Below, piece by piece: positions 26,918-35,801 of a DNA stretch of 64,000 nt. The DNA comes from Deltaproteobacteria bacterium. GTDB taxonomy: Bacteria > Myxococcota_A > Bradymonadia > REDH01. Position numbers and translations under genes: made by a program. How positions within the stretch are numbered: position 1 is the stretch's first letter; the number at the start of each line of letters is the position of its first letter. A model generated the notes under the pieces. The model was not told the origin of the DNA, did no database searches, and saw only the letters and a list, made by a program, of their open reading frames with translations. The stretch lies in the NCBI GenBank assembly GCA_007693585.1, contig REDH01000067.1, positions 1-64,000 of the forward strand, in the 5' to 3' direction.

Positions 26918-29900
26918 TCAGGGACGCTGGCGAACCATCCGCTCCGGCAAGGCACGCGAACGCTCGATCAGGGCCACCGTCCGCTCCGCCGGCGACAACG
27001 CGAGAAACCGATCCTGCGGACCCGCACGACGCCGCTCCGCCGGCTCGAGCGCCGCCACCTCCGCCACCTCCGCCCCCTCGTCCGCCCCCTCGTCCGCCAC
27101 CGCGACAGCTCCCAACCCCCCTCCCGCCTCCTCGGGGTCCTCCACGTCCTCCCCACCGGCCTCGGAGAGCGCCATCGCCGTCCGCAACGGCTCCGCCGTC
27201 ACGAATCGCGGCCGCGACCGCAACCCCTCCTCCAGCTCCCGCTGCGTGATCATCCGCCGCCGCTCGAGACCCCGCATCAGCTGCTGACACTGGCGCCAGA
27301 ACCAGTCCGGAACCTCGCCCCGCTCGCGCTGCGCACTCCGGCGCATCGGCGCCGGAGTGATCGCGCTCAGCCACGTCGCCTCCGCAAGGGTCAGCTCCCG
27401 CGGAGACTTCCCGAAATAATGCTCCGCAGCCTCCACGATCCCGTTCACCCCGGGGCCCCACTCGATCACGTTCAGGTACACTTCCAGAATCCGCTCCTTC
27501 GGCACCGTCCGCGTCATCCAGTACGTGAGAAACAGCTCCTGGACCTTCCGCTCCACCGTGCGATCATGCGTCAACAGCACGTTCTTCACCAACTGCATCG
27601 TGATCGTGGACGCCCCCCGCCGAAATCCCTCCTCCCGATGCCACGCCTCCTCGATCACGCGCCGCACCTGATACCAGTTCACCCCCGTGTTCTCGAAGAA
27701 CCGACCATCCTCCCGATGCAGCTGCATCGCGATCAGCCAGTAGCTGATCTCGTCCAGCGGGGCCCAGCCCTCCCGCTCCGTACGCGACACCGGCGGCGAC
27801 GGCACACCACCCCAACCCTCGCCCCAGTCGCTACGCCGCCGCTCGCCCCCCGCATCCCCGACAGGCTCGAACGCAGGCACCGACAGCGAACGCCGAATCC
27901 GATCGTCCGGGCCCCGAAACACAAAGTCGAACGAACGGTTCAGACGTCCCGGATCCACCGCCTCCGGGATCGACTGCAGGATCACCCCCGCGTCCCGGAA
28001 GTCGTCCACCGTCGGGGCATGGATCCGCATCCTCGCACGACCACCCGGCGGATCACTCGGCTCCAGATCGACCCGGAACTCCAGATCCTGACCAAAACGA
28101 CCCCCCAGCCGCACCCCGTCCAGCGAACTGCGCAACGCCCGCGGAACCGCATCGAACAGATCCTGCGCCGGCTGATCCGGTACCCCGAACGCGATCTCCA
28201 GCCCACGCAGGTGCGGCGCCCGCGTCAGCGACCAGTACAGCACGCTCGGCCGAAGACTGAAGCGGGCGCCGTTGAGACGACCGTCCCCCGACGTCACCCG
28301 AAGATGCCGACCCCCCTCCACCTCCTCCTCCTCGGCCTCCACAACCCACTCGAGATGACCCACATCCAGCGGACTCCCGAGCCGCGAGATCTCCATCCGA
28401 AGGTCGCGCAACGAGACCCGGCCCCGGGCCGTCATCGGCCTCCGACGCTCCGCATCCCGATACGACAGCGACGCCTCCGCCCTCCCCGACGTCGCCACCA
28501 CCCCGGGCGGAAGCGGCAATAACCCCCCCACGGCACCGACATCCACCTCGGCAAGCGACAGGTCGAGCTGCAGGCGCTGCGCCGCATACGCCCACGCAGC
28601 CTCCAGATCCAGCGTCCCGAGCGCTGCCCCCGACCCCCCCTCCCGAAACGTGCCCCCCGCAGCCACGTCGATCTGCATCCGGAACACCCGCAGCGCATAG
28701 CGAAGGCGAGCCTCCTCGAAGACCACGTGACGCATCCCCTCACCCCCCTCCCCGGGGAGCAGCACCTCCACCCGCCCATCCTCGAAATCCACGAACTGCG
28801 GCCAGATCTCGTACCACGGCCGACCCCGGGACAACGCCTCCCAGGCACCGGCCATGCGCCCCGCCTCGTCGTCCCCCTCCGCCTCGTCGTCCCCCTCCGC
28901 CTCGTCGTCCCCCTCCGCCTCGTCGTCCCCGGAGGTGAGATGCCCGCGCGCCAGAAGCTCCACCCAGGGCGACTGCCCCGCATCCACCCGCATCTCCGGC
29001 GACTGCAGCGCCACCCTCGACAGATACAGATCCTCCAGCCGCCTCGGAACCTCGCGAAGGTCCACCTCCAGCACCGGCGTCGAGAACGACAGCGCCTCCT
29101 CGTCCCCGGAGCCCAGTCGCACCGAGAGGCCACTCACCGTGAAGTCCGCGGGCAGCGAAGCCGTCCCCCCCGTGATCCTCGACTCCAACCCCATTCCGCC
29201 CACGACCCCCGTGACGCCGATCGTCTCCTCGTCCGGCACCGAGAAACCAACCGATGCCACCGCCCGATCCTCCCCTCGCGCCTCCACGACAACCCGCGTC
29301 GGCACGTGAAGGACGAGCCCGGTCGCTCCCAGCCCGAGCTCGCCGACAGGACCGGACAGGGCCACCCGGCCACTCCAGCCGCCCGCCTCCTCCGCGTGCT
29401 CCGAATTGCCCAGCCGCCCGTCCAGCAGACCGAATGCGCGGGAACGCCCGTCCAGCAGGTCCGTCCGCACCGTGAACTGATCCACGCGAACCTCGGGCCA
29501 GTCGACCGTCGCACGCTCACGAACGTCCTCGTCCTCGGCCTCCTCCCGCTCCGGGCGGTCGCGGAGCCGGGTCAGCGCATCCTGCCAGGCCCCGAACGAA
29601 CCGTCCGAGGACTGCACATGCACCCAGCCATCCGTCACCGTGACCCGCCGGACCGTCACGTCCGACCGCGATCGGGGAAGTCCGTCGAGCTGCACGTCGA
29701 TCCGATCGATGCACGCGAGCTCGACCCGTGGGGCGCCCGCCGCAAAGAGGCACAGCCCGCGCAGCCCGAGCGCACCACTCCACCCGATCTCGATACCCTC
29801 GATCTCCGGCTCGATCCCCGCGACGGACAGGGCCCGCGTCGCCTCCGCACGGATCCGCTCCGCAAGGAGCGACGGCAGCGCGAGACGCACCACCAGCGCG

Positions 29901-30007
29901 AGCGCCACAAGCACTCCGAGCACGGCCGAGCCGATCACGATCACCCTGCGCAGGCGCCTGCCCTGTGCGGATGGCGGTTCCGTTCCCGCCGGGTCACTGC
30001 CCTTCAA
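26918..30007 (-). CDS. AsmA-like / GT51 peptidoglycan glycosyltransferase fusion 1
   Basis: 1029 residues. Start is TTG at 30007 after GGAGGAG; no better start is visible. One membrane helix (VIVIGSAVLGVLVALALVV), then about 700 residues of beta-rich repeats of AsmA/TamB outline (AGIEPEIEGIEIGWSGALGLRGL, TVDWPEVRVDQFTVRTDLLDG), then a GT51 domain at about 745-935. GT51 motifs: EDGRFFENTGVNW, GASTITMQLVKN, RKVQELFLTYWMTR and KERILEVYLNVIEWGPGVNGI. It should polymerise lipid II glycan strands but has no transpeptidase domain. In motif I the usual His and Asp are Asn (NTGVN), while the catalytic Glu-Asp remains. cutA follows by 12 nt. A second protein of this layout lies at 45701-48208. Confidence 0.88.
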   Translation of the reverse strand: MKGSDPAGTEPPSAQGRRLRRVIVIGSAVLGVLVALALVVRLALPSLLAERIRAEATRALSVAGIEPEIEGIEIGWSGALGLRGLCLFAAGAPRVELACIDRIDVQLDGLPRSRSDVTVRRVTVTDGWVHVQSSDGSFGAWQDALTRLRDRPEREEAEDEDVRERATVDWPEVRVDQFTVRTDLLDGRSRAFGLLDGRLGNSEHAEEAGGWSGRVALSGPVGELGLGATGLVLHVPTRVVVEARGEDRAVASVGFSVPDEETIGVTGVVGGMGLESRITGGTASLPADFTVSGLSVRLGSGDEEALSFSTPVLEVDLREVPRRLEDLYLSRVALQSPEMRVDAGQSPWVELLARGHLTSGDDEAEGDDEAEGDDEAEGDDEAGRMAGAWEALSRGRPWYEIWPQFVDFEDGRVEVLLPGEGGEGMRHVVFEEARLRYALRVFRMQIDVAAGGTFREGGSGAALGTLDLEAAWAYAAQRLQLDLSLAEVDVGAVGGLLPLPPGVVATSGRAEASLSYRDAERRRPMTARGRVSLRDLRMEISRLGSPLDVGHLEWVVEAEEEEVEGGRHLRVTSGDGRLNGARFSLRPSVLYWSLTRAPHLRGLEIAFGVPDQPAQDLFDAVPRALRSSLDGVRLGGRFGQDLEFRVDLEPSDPPGGRARMRIHAPTVDDFRDAGVILQSIPEAVDPGRLNRSFDFVFRGPDDRIRRSLSVPAFEPVGDAGGERRRSDWGEGWGGVPSPPVSRTEREGWAPLDEISYWLIAMQLHREDGRFFENTGVNWYQVRRVIEEAWHREEGFRRGASTITMQLVKNVLLTHDRTVERKVQELFLTYWMTRTVPKERILEVYLNVIEWGPGVNGIVEAAEHYFGKSPRELTLAEATWLSAITPAPMRRSAQRERGEVPDWFWRQCQQLMRGLERRRMITQRELEEGLRSRPRFVTAEPLRTAMALSEAGGEDVEDPEEAGGGLGAVAVADEGADEGAEVAEVAALEPAERRRAGPQDRFLALSPAERTVALIERSRALPERMVRQRP
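28863..28930 (-). repeat. 18-bp coding repeat (GDDEAE)
   Basis: About four near-identical 18-bp units (plus strand CCCTCCGCCTCGTCGTCC) encode acidic (GDDEAE)n inside the AsmA-like part of the GT51 fusion, an acidic loop between beta domains. Identity between units suggests recent expansion. Confidence 0.9.
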
Positions 30008-30195
30008 TGCTCCTCTCCTCCGTCGAGCGCTGCGGAGCCCCCCCGGCGGCGGCTACGCCGACGTTGCGGGATGGGCAGGCTGTGCGTAGCATCGTTTCCC
30101 CCACGCGCAAAGACGCGGAATCATCCGCGCGCGCGCCCGCCCAGGTCACCCGGTCCGGGACCTGCTCCGCCCGACACGCCCACGGAGATGCACCG

Positions 30196-30531
30196 ATGGA
30201 TATCGAGAAGCTCAAGGCCCGCGCACTCGAGAAGGCGATGAAGATCGCCCAGAGTGATTCCGCGCAGCAGATCATGGCCGACGAACGGTTTCAGCGCGCC
30301 TTCGCCCAGGTGTTCGAGTCGTCCATGAAGGCCAGGGACTCCATCGAGAAGACGCGCCGGGACCTCGCCCATCGGTTCAACCTCGCCACCGAGGACGATC
30401 TCCGCGACATGAAGCGCAAGCTCGAACGGCTGGAACGCCGCCTGGAGAGGCAACAGGAGGGCGGAAAGCCACGTCGCGGTCGCCCATCCCGTTCCGAGGC
30501 CGCTCCTCCCGGGGAAGACGAAGACGCCTGA
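30196..30531 (+). CDS. Small phasin-like coiled-coil protein
   Basis: 111 residues, ATG at 30196 with GGAG 9 nt upstream. Highly helical: MDIEKLKARALEKAMKIAQS, a central amphipathic stretch, then LATEDDLRDMKRKLERLERRLE, which resembles the C-terminal coiled coil of polyhydroxyalkanoate-granule phasins (TRxDxDxLxxRxxELExxL). The tail is basic then acidic. No PHA synthase gene is in the window. Real gene by ribosome site and composition; phasin function is a guess. It is divergent from the GT51 fusion. Confidence 0.6.
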   Translation: MDIEKLKARALEKAMKIAQSDSAQQIMADERFQRAFAQVFESSMKARDSIEKTRRDLAHRFNLATEDDLRDMKRKLERLERRLERQQEGGKPRRGRPSRSEAAPPGEDEDA

Positions 30532-30554
30532 ATGCCCGACCTGCCCGCTCGGGC

Positions 30555-32366
30555 TCAGGGCCAGTCATCGTCATCGTCGCCTGCGCCCGGCGGCCAGTCG
30601 TCGTCATCGTCGTCGTCGCCTGCGCCCGGCGGCCAGTCGTCGTCGTCGTCGCCACTTGCGCCCGGCGGGCGGTCGTCGTCCGCGTTGCCGCCCTCTTCCT
30701 CGTCGTCGTCCAGCATGTCTCGGAAGCTGGAGAGGTCCTGGAGCCTCACGGCACCGGACTGGACCTTGCGGAAGTCCTCGAGGAGGTCCGCGACCGTCTC
30801 GTACGCCGACTCCTGAAGGGCCTGGCGCTGAAGGTCCTGCTGCGCGCGCCGGGTGAGTTCCTCCATGGTCAGCGGCCTTCCGGGTTCGCCGGCGTCCGGC
30901 TCGCCTTCCTCCTCGTCGTCGTCCATGCGTGCCACTCCGGCGAGGAACCGGACGCTCTCCGGCGCGCGGAGCGTGTTCATGGCGATCCGCCGTTCGGGGA
31001 AGGGCACGTGGAAGCCGTTGCCGTTCATCCAGCTCACGGGTCCGAGAGAGACCGTCGGGACGTAGGTGACGATCATGAGGGCCCCGAGCATGAGCACGAG
31101 GAACGGCAGGGTGGATCGGATGATGCTGCCCAGGGACTCGCGGAAGATGGTGCTGGAGACGAAGAGGTTGAGACCGAGCGGCGGCGTCAGGTAGCCGATC
31201 TCGAGGTTCACGATGAAGATGATCGCGAGGTGGATCGGATGGATGCCCAGCTCGAACGCGATGGGCGCGAGGAGCGGCACGAGGATGATGATCGCGGACA
31301 GGATGTCCATGAAGCAGCCGACGATCAGCAGCAGGATGTTGACCATCACGAGGAACGCGAGCGGACTGAGTTCCCAGGCGAGGAGCAGCTCGACGGCGTG
31401 CTCGGCGACCTGGGCCAGCTCCAGGTACTTGTTGAAGCCCTGGGCGAGGGCGATGATGATCAGCAGGCTGCCGATGAGGACGGTGCTGTCGCTGAGGATG
31501 GGGCCGAGCCGATCGGTCGTCAGGCTCCGGTGGAGGAAGAGCTCGACGACCAGCGCGTACACGACGCTGACGGCGGCGGCCTGGGTGGGGGTGAAGATGC
31601 CGCTGTAGATTCCGCCGAGGATGATCACCGGGAGCATCAGGGCCCAGAACCCTTCGCGGGTGGCCCGGTACAGCCGGCCGAGGTCGACCGGGCGGGTGGC
31701 CGTGCCGGCGCGTCTCCCCACGATGATGGAGTAACCGGCGAAGATGAGGCCGATGAGGAGGCCCGGTCCAAGGCCTGCGAGGAACAGGTCGATGAGACCG
31801 AGCGGACGGTCCGGGCTGGCGATGGTGTAGTTGGGCGGGTCCGCCAGGCGGGTGGGATCGATGATCTCGTAGACGATCATCGGGATGGAGGGCGGGATCA
31901 GGATGCCGAGGGAGCCCGCGGCCGTGACCAGCCCGAAGGAGAAGCGTTTGGGGTAGCCCTCCCGCAGCATGGCGGGCACCATGATGGTGCCGATGGCGAT
32001 CACGGTGACCGGGGAAGAACCGCTGATGGCGGCGAAGAAGATGCAGGCGAAGACGGCGCTGACCGCGAGACCGCCGGGGAGCCAGCAGAAGGCCTCGCGC
32101 GCGACGTTGATGAGCCGTCGGGCGATGTCGCCTTCGCTCATGATGGCGCCGGCGATGACGAAGAAGGGGATGGCGAGGAGCACTTCCTTCTCGGCCAGGC
32201 TGAGCGTCATCTCGATGATGGTCGTCAGATCCTGGAACTGGCTGAACACGCCGGTGGCGAGCAGGAGGAAGGCAGCGACGCCGCCGATCAGGACGTAGAG
32301 CGGCTGGGCCGTTCCGATGGCGACAAGCAGGATGCCGAGCAGGCCGAGGAGCACCGGCGTGTTCAT
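30555..32366 (-). CDS. dctM: TRAP transporter large permease (DctM) with acidic repeat tail
   Basis: 603 residues; DctM proteins are usually about 430. Residues 1-440 are the normal multi-helix permease (IPFFVIAGAIMSEG, AISGSSPVTVIAIGTIMVPAM, ILIPPSIPMIVYEIID, EIGYLTPPLGLNLFV). The extra 160 residues are soluble: a helical region (PLTMEELTRRAQQDLQRQALQ) and a Gly/Asp/Trp/Pro repeat ending at the stop. Being after the last helix, the tail's side of the membrane cannot be settled from sequence. ATG at 32366 overlaps the dctQ stop by 4 nt. It imports the ligand delivered by DctP using an ion gradient. Confidence 0.92.
   Translation of the reverse strand: MNTPVLLGLLGILLVAIGTAQPLYVLIGGVAAFLLLATGVFSQFQDLTTIIEMTLSLAEKEVLLAIPFFVIAGAIMSEGDIARRLINVAREAFCWLPGGLAVSAVFACIFFAAISGSSPVTVIAIGTIMVPAMLREGYPKRFSFGLVTAAGSLGILIPPSIPMIVYEIIDPTRLADPPNYTIASPDRPLGLIDLFLAGLGPGLLIGLIFAGYSIIVGRRAGTATRPVDLGRLYRATREGFWALMLPVIILGGIYSGIFTPTQAAAVSVVYALVVELFLHRSLTTDRLGPILSDSTVLIGSLLIIIALAQGFNKYLELAQVAEHAVELLLAWELSPLAFLVMVNILLLIVGCFMDILSAIIILVPLLAPIAFELGIHPIHLAIIFIVNLEIGYLTPPLGLNLFVSSTIFRESLGSIIRSTLPFLVLMLGALMIVTYVPTVSLGPVSWMNGNGFHVPFPERRIAMNTLRAPESVRFLAGVARMDDDEEEGEPDAGEPGRPLTMEELTRRAQQDLQRQALQESAYETVADLLEDFRKVQSGAVRLQDLSSFRDMLDDDEEEGGNADDDRPPGASGDDDDDWPPGAGDDDDDDDWPPGAGDDDDDWP
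30558..30690 (-). repeat. Coding repeat of the DctM tail (DDDDDWPPGAG)
   Basis: Three to four imperfect units of about 30-36 bp encode runs of Asp followed by WPPGAG or RPPGAS. Unit length varies with the number of GAC/GAT codons, so both unit count and Asp-run length can change in frame. Confidence 0.9.
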
Positions 32367-33343
32367 GACGCCACCTCCTCGCGCGGGGTGGTGCGTCGTT
32401 CGCGGGAGAGCAGGAGGGCCTCGAGCGCGTGGACGATGGCCTGGCCGTGGAACCGCGCGGTGATCAGCATCAGGCTGAACGGGATGGCGAGGGTCTTGAC
32501 CCACTCGGGGATCTCGCCCGGGGTGGTGGCCTGACCCAGGCGCCGCTGGAAGTAGAGGATGGCGAGCCAGGTGAACGCGGCGGTCACCAGTCCGGCCACG
32601 AGGGTGCTCAGGGCGTTGAACGCGTGCAGGTGCTTCTCGGGGATCGCCTTCCGGATGGCGTCGACGCGGAGGTGCCGGTTGGCGAACGTCGCCATGGAGG
32701 CGCCGAGGAACGCCATCCAGAGCATGAGGAAGAGGGCGAAGCGCAGCGCCCATGAGTAGCCTTCGGGGGCGTGCAGGGCAACGTAGAGGCCGAGGAGGCC
32801 GCCGGCGGAGATCGCCGCGAGCCGTCCTGCCCGTCCTGCGTCGAGGGCGGGAGATCCGACGGGCCTGGGTCGGTTGGCCTCCCGGGCGAGCAGCCAGGCC
32901 CAGGTGAGGAGTGCGAGCCCGGCGCAGATCGCGGAGCTGGGCAGCCAGAGCATCCCCATGGACAGCAGGAGCGTCGCGACGACTCCGAGGGCCGTCAGTG
33001 CCCGCTGCAGGCCGGGGATCCGGCCGACGAGGGGGTGGGAGCGCCACGCGCTGGCGAAGAGCGCGGCGACGATGATCGTGACCGCGGCGATCGGCCACAG
33101 GTCGAGGAAGACGGCGTCGTCGGTGACGATCCGGCGCCAGGTGCCACGCTGGGCGACGAGGAACCGGAAGTAGACGTCGAGGAAGACGACCGCGCTCATG
33201 ACCATGAGCGCGGTGATCACGAACGTGCGTTCGACCTCGTGGATGGCGCGGTTGAGACGGCGCAGGGCGCGGAAGGCTGCGAATCGCTCGTAGACGAGCC
33301 GGGGAGCGTCGTCGCTGCTGGTCTCAAGCGGGGAGTGGGCCAT
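32363..33343 (-). CDS. dctQ: TRAP transporter small permease (DctQ), enlarged
   Basis: 326 residues, against about 160-200 for typical DctQ with four helices. I count about eight hydrophobic segments (near 40, 80, 115, 140, 180, 205, 252 and 290). The outer parts resemble DctQ; the middle (about 105-200, GLQRALTALGVVATLLLSMGML to LGLYVALHAP) looks like an insertion of extra helices. It couples DctP to DctM in the membrane. It lies 29 nt after dctP and overlaps dctM by ATGA. Confidence 0.8.
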   Translation of the reverse strand: MAHSPLETSSDDAPRLVYERFAAFRALRRLNRAIHEVERTFVITALMVMSAVVFLDVYFRFLVAQRGTWRRIVTDDAVFLDLWPIAAVTIIVAALFASAWRSHPLVGRIPGLQRALTALGVVATLLLSMGMLWLPSSAICAGLALLTWAWLLAREANRPRPVGSPALDAGRAGRLAAISAGGLLGLYVALHAPEGYSWALRFALFLMLWMAFLGASMATFANRHLRVDAIRKAIPEKHLHAFNALSTLVAGLVTAAFTWLAILYFQRRLGQATTPGEIPEWVKTLAIPFSLMLITARFHGQAIVHALEALLLSRERRTTPREEVAS

Positions 33344-33372
33344 GCGAGCCGGGAGCCTTCTCGGGGGGGCGT

Positions 33373-34392
33373 TCAGCGGTTGGCTTCAATGAGATCGAGG
33401 AGGTCGCCGCCACCGCGGACGCGTTCGCGGAACTGTTGGTGCACCGGGCGGGTCCGCTCGCGGAACACCTCGCGCTCGGCGTCGGTGAGGGTGTACACGT
33501 TCAGCCCGAAGTCGCGCAAGTTCTGCATCAGGGCGGGGTTCATGGCCCGGACGAGGGACCGGCTGGAGCGGGTCTCCTGCCGGCGGTTGCTGGTGATCAG
33601 CTCCTGGATGTCCTCCGGAAGGCTGTCGAACCAGTCCTTGTTGTAGACGATGAGGGCGGGCTGGTAGATGTGATCGCTGACGGTCCACTGCCGCACGAAG
33701 CTGTGCCATCCGGCCGCCTGGGCGTACAGGGGGGTGTTGTCGAACCCCTGGACGTTGCCGTTGGACAGGGCGGTGGACGTCTCGGCGACGGGGATGGCGA
33801 CCGGGTTGCCCCCGAGCGCCCGGTACATCGCCTCGTGGACCCACAGCTCCTGGCTGCGCATCTGGATGGCGCCGAGATCCTCCGGCGTCCGGACCGGACG
33901 ATCGCCGGTGGTGGCGAAGTTCCGGAAACCGTTCTCCGAGAAGATGTAGAGCACGAGCCCGCGTCGCGCGAGGAGCCGCTGCACGGGACGGAACAGGTGG
34001 TTGTCGATGATCCGGTCGGCCTGGGCGAGGTCATCGAACAGGTAGGGAAGCTCGAAGACGCCCATCTCGGGCACGATGGACGCGAGGGCTCCGGTGGATC
34101 CGGCGTACGCCTCCAGCGTCCCGTCGGCGGTCTGGCGCGCGAGGCTGATCTCGCCGTCCGTGGACCCGAGGAAGAGGCGCACCTGCAGGCGGCCTTCCGA
34201 TGCGGACTCGAAGCGATCCCGAAGCGCCTCGAGCTGGGTGGCCCATGGGGTTCCGGCCGTGGCCACCGTGCCGAGCTTCAGCACGCAGGGGGATTCGCGG
34301 GTGCAGTCCCGGGTCTCGGTGGCGGAGGCGGTGCTGGCGAGCAGGGCGAGCAGCGCGGTGGTGATCGTGAACAGGGTGAGTCGTCGGGCCAT
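33373..34392 (-). CDS. dctP: TRAP transporter substrate-binding protein (DctP)
   Basis: 339 residues. Signal peptide TLFTITTALLALLASTASA, then the DctP fold: LKLGTVATAGTPWATQLEAL, RLFLGSTDGEISLARQTADGTL, MGVFELPYLFDDLAQAD and GAIQMRSQELW, where the Arg corresponds to the conserved carboxylate-binding residue. The ligand is therefore probably an organic or amino acid with a carboxylate. VQGFDNTP and the C-terminal helix region are also typical. Soluble rather than lipidated. Follows tatT by 47 nt. Confidence 0.92.
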   Translation of the reverse strand: MARRLTLFTITTALLALLASTASATETRDCTRESPCVLKLGTVATAGTPWATQLEALRDRFESASEGRLQVRLFLGSTDGEISLARQTADGTLEAYAGSTGALASIVPEMGVFELPYLFDDLAQADRIIDNHLFRPVQRLLARRGLVLYIFSENGFRNFATTGDRPVRTPEDLGAIQMRSQELWVHEAMYRALGGNPVAIPVAETSTALSNGNVQGFDNTPLYAQAAGWHSFVRQWTVSDHIYQPALIVYNKDWFDSLPEDIQELITSNRRQETRSSRSLVRAMNPALMQNLRDFGLNVYTLTDAEREVFRERTRPVHQQFRERVRGGGDLLDLIEANR

Positions 34393-34439
34393 GGGGCCTC
34401 CAGGGCTGATGGGTGGGACGGGTGACCCGGAGCGAGCCG

Positions 34440-35372
34440 TCAGCGGAAGTAGCGGTCCAGGTCCTCCAGGACCAGACGCGCCTTGTGCTGCGATGCTTCA
34501 TTCTCCGGCCGGATCTCCGGCGCCGAGTCCAGGTCGAAGTCCATGATCGCCTGGAGCTGCTCCTCGGCGATCTCGCGATTGCGCGGGGCGGCCCAGTCCA
34601 TCACGAACAGGTACCGGTTGTCGAGGTACTGCGGAAAGCGCTCGATGGCCTGCTCGAAGTTCTCACGCGCAAGGTCGCGGTCCGGATTCCCGAGCGGAAG
34701 GCGCGTGTGAAAGACGCCGAAATAGCGGTTCGCCGCGCCGTAGAAGTAGTCCTCGTCCAGCTCGCGAACACGCTCCATCACCGCGCGGATGTCCGGGGTG
34801 TTGCGAAGAATGGTCGGCGTGCCCTCCATCAGGGCCCAGCGCGAGATGTTCACCGCGTACCAGTAGGCCGCGTCGATGTCGTCCATCATCAGGTGCGCCG
34901 CCGCATCCCGGATGCGCTCTCCGGCCTGCAGCGTCTCCGTCCACGCCGTGTTGTTCAGCGCGATCGCCGTGCGGCCGACCTCCATGCCCCGCGTGTACGC
35001 CGCGTGCCGCTGGTCGTTGCGGTTCTCGACGGCGTCGGCGTACTGCAGGTGGAAGTCCCCATACCAGTAGTAGGCCCGCGACAGCATGTGCAGGACGGGA
35101 AACAGCGCCTCACGGCGGCTCACGCCTTCCGGCGTCTCCACCGTCGAGGCCTCCTCCCACGCCGCGATCGCCGCACGCGTCGACTCGATGCTCGAGCGCT
35201 CGGCCCACGCGTCCCAGCCCGCCTGCACCAGCGCCTCGAAGTCGCCCTCGGCCGTCGCCGCCGTCGCCGCATCCACATCCGAGACCAGCGCGGTCGTGCG
35301 CGCACCACACGCGGACACGAGGCCCGCGACGAACAGTACCGACAGAAGCCGAACGAGGGTCGAGTGCCGCAT
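34440..35372 (-). CDS. tatT: TatT, TPR-type component of TRAP transporter (lipoprotein)
   Basis: 310 residues. Signal peptide ending VSAC gives a lipidated Cys at 22. The mature protein is all-helical in the way of the TRAP T-component family first studied in Treponema pallidum (Tp0956): YYWYGDFHLQYAD, DAAYWYAVNISRWALMEG, YFYGAANRYFGVFHTRLPLGN and FEQAIERFPQYLDNRYL. The Treponema protein forms a trimer with pores and binds the P component. Start ATG at 35372 follows AGGAG by 7 nt. First gene of tatT-dctP-dctQ-dctM, the same order as in Treponema. It probably delivers or holds hydrophobic or organic-acid ligand for DctP. Confidence 0.9.
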   Translation of the reverse strand: MRHSTLVRLLSVLFVAGLVSACGARTTALVSDVDAATAATAEGDFEALVQAGWDAWAERSSIESTRAAIAAWEEASTVETPEGVSRREALFPVLHMLSRAYYWYGDFHLQYADAVENRNDQRHAAYTRGMEVGRTAIALNNTAWTETLQAGERIRDAAAHLMMDDIDAAYWYAVNISRWALMEGTPTILRNTPDIRAVMERVRELDEDYFYGAANRYFGVFHTRLPLGNPDRDLARENFEQAIERFPQYLDNRYLFVMDWAAPRNREIAEEQLQAIMDFDLDSAPEIRPENEASQHKARLVLEDLDRYFR

Positions 35373-35801
35373 GAAGTTCTCCTGTATCCTGAACGAACGC
35401 GAAAGGGATTGGGGCCGGAAGGCGCGATCGCGCCCCCCGAAGTCGGGGCGAGGTCGAGACGGAGCGAAGCGAACGCCGATGCCCCCGGATGCCCGGTGTA
35501 CGCGCGTTTCCGCCCGGAGGTCTTGCCTGCCGTCCCGGACCCTGTCAACGGACATGCGCACCCACCTTCTTGCGCGGCGCGGCATGGTGCACAACGGACA
35601 GGGCGGCTTGCTCTTGACGGGCGCCTCACCCCACGTCTAGCACTGCCGGGCACGGCACACCCCGAGCCCCGGGACACCGGCATCGGCACCCTCCCGCATC
35701 CTCCCGCCGAAGACCCGTCACCACCCCCTGTCGCACCGCGATGACCCGCGAAGAAGACGACGAACCTCCCCAGCCCTGCACCGCTCGTTCGGGGGCCGGC
35801 C
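35373..35801. other. 429-bp divergent intergenic region
   Basis: Separates tatT (minus) and the CorC-type gene (plus). It contains a 14-bp perfect palindrome GGCGCGATCGCGCC at 35421-35434, 49 nt before the tatT start, a possible operator. The rest is GC-rich with no coding pattern, tRNA or hairpin-T terminator that I can see. A candidate promoter for the plus-strand gene is listed separately. Confidence 0.6.
35614..35643 (+). promoter_or_regulatory. Candidate sigma-70-like promoter
   Basis: TTGACG (35614-35619), an 18-bp spacer and TAGCAC (35638-35643). The -35 matches five of six consensus bases; the -10 is weak. It would give a leader of about 150 nt before the CorC-type gene. Confidence 0.35.

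Noticed and set aside
35421-35434. GGCGCGATCGCGCC palindrome as a replication origin element.
   Set aside because: Single short palindrome; no DnaA boxes or AT-rich stretch nearby. Kept only as a possible operator.
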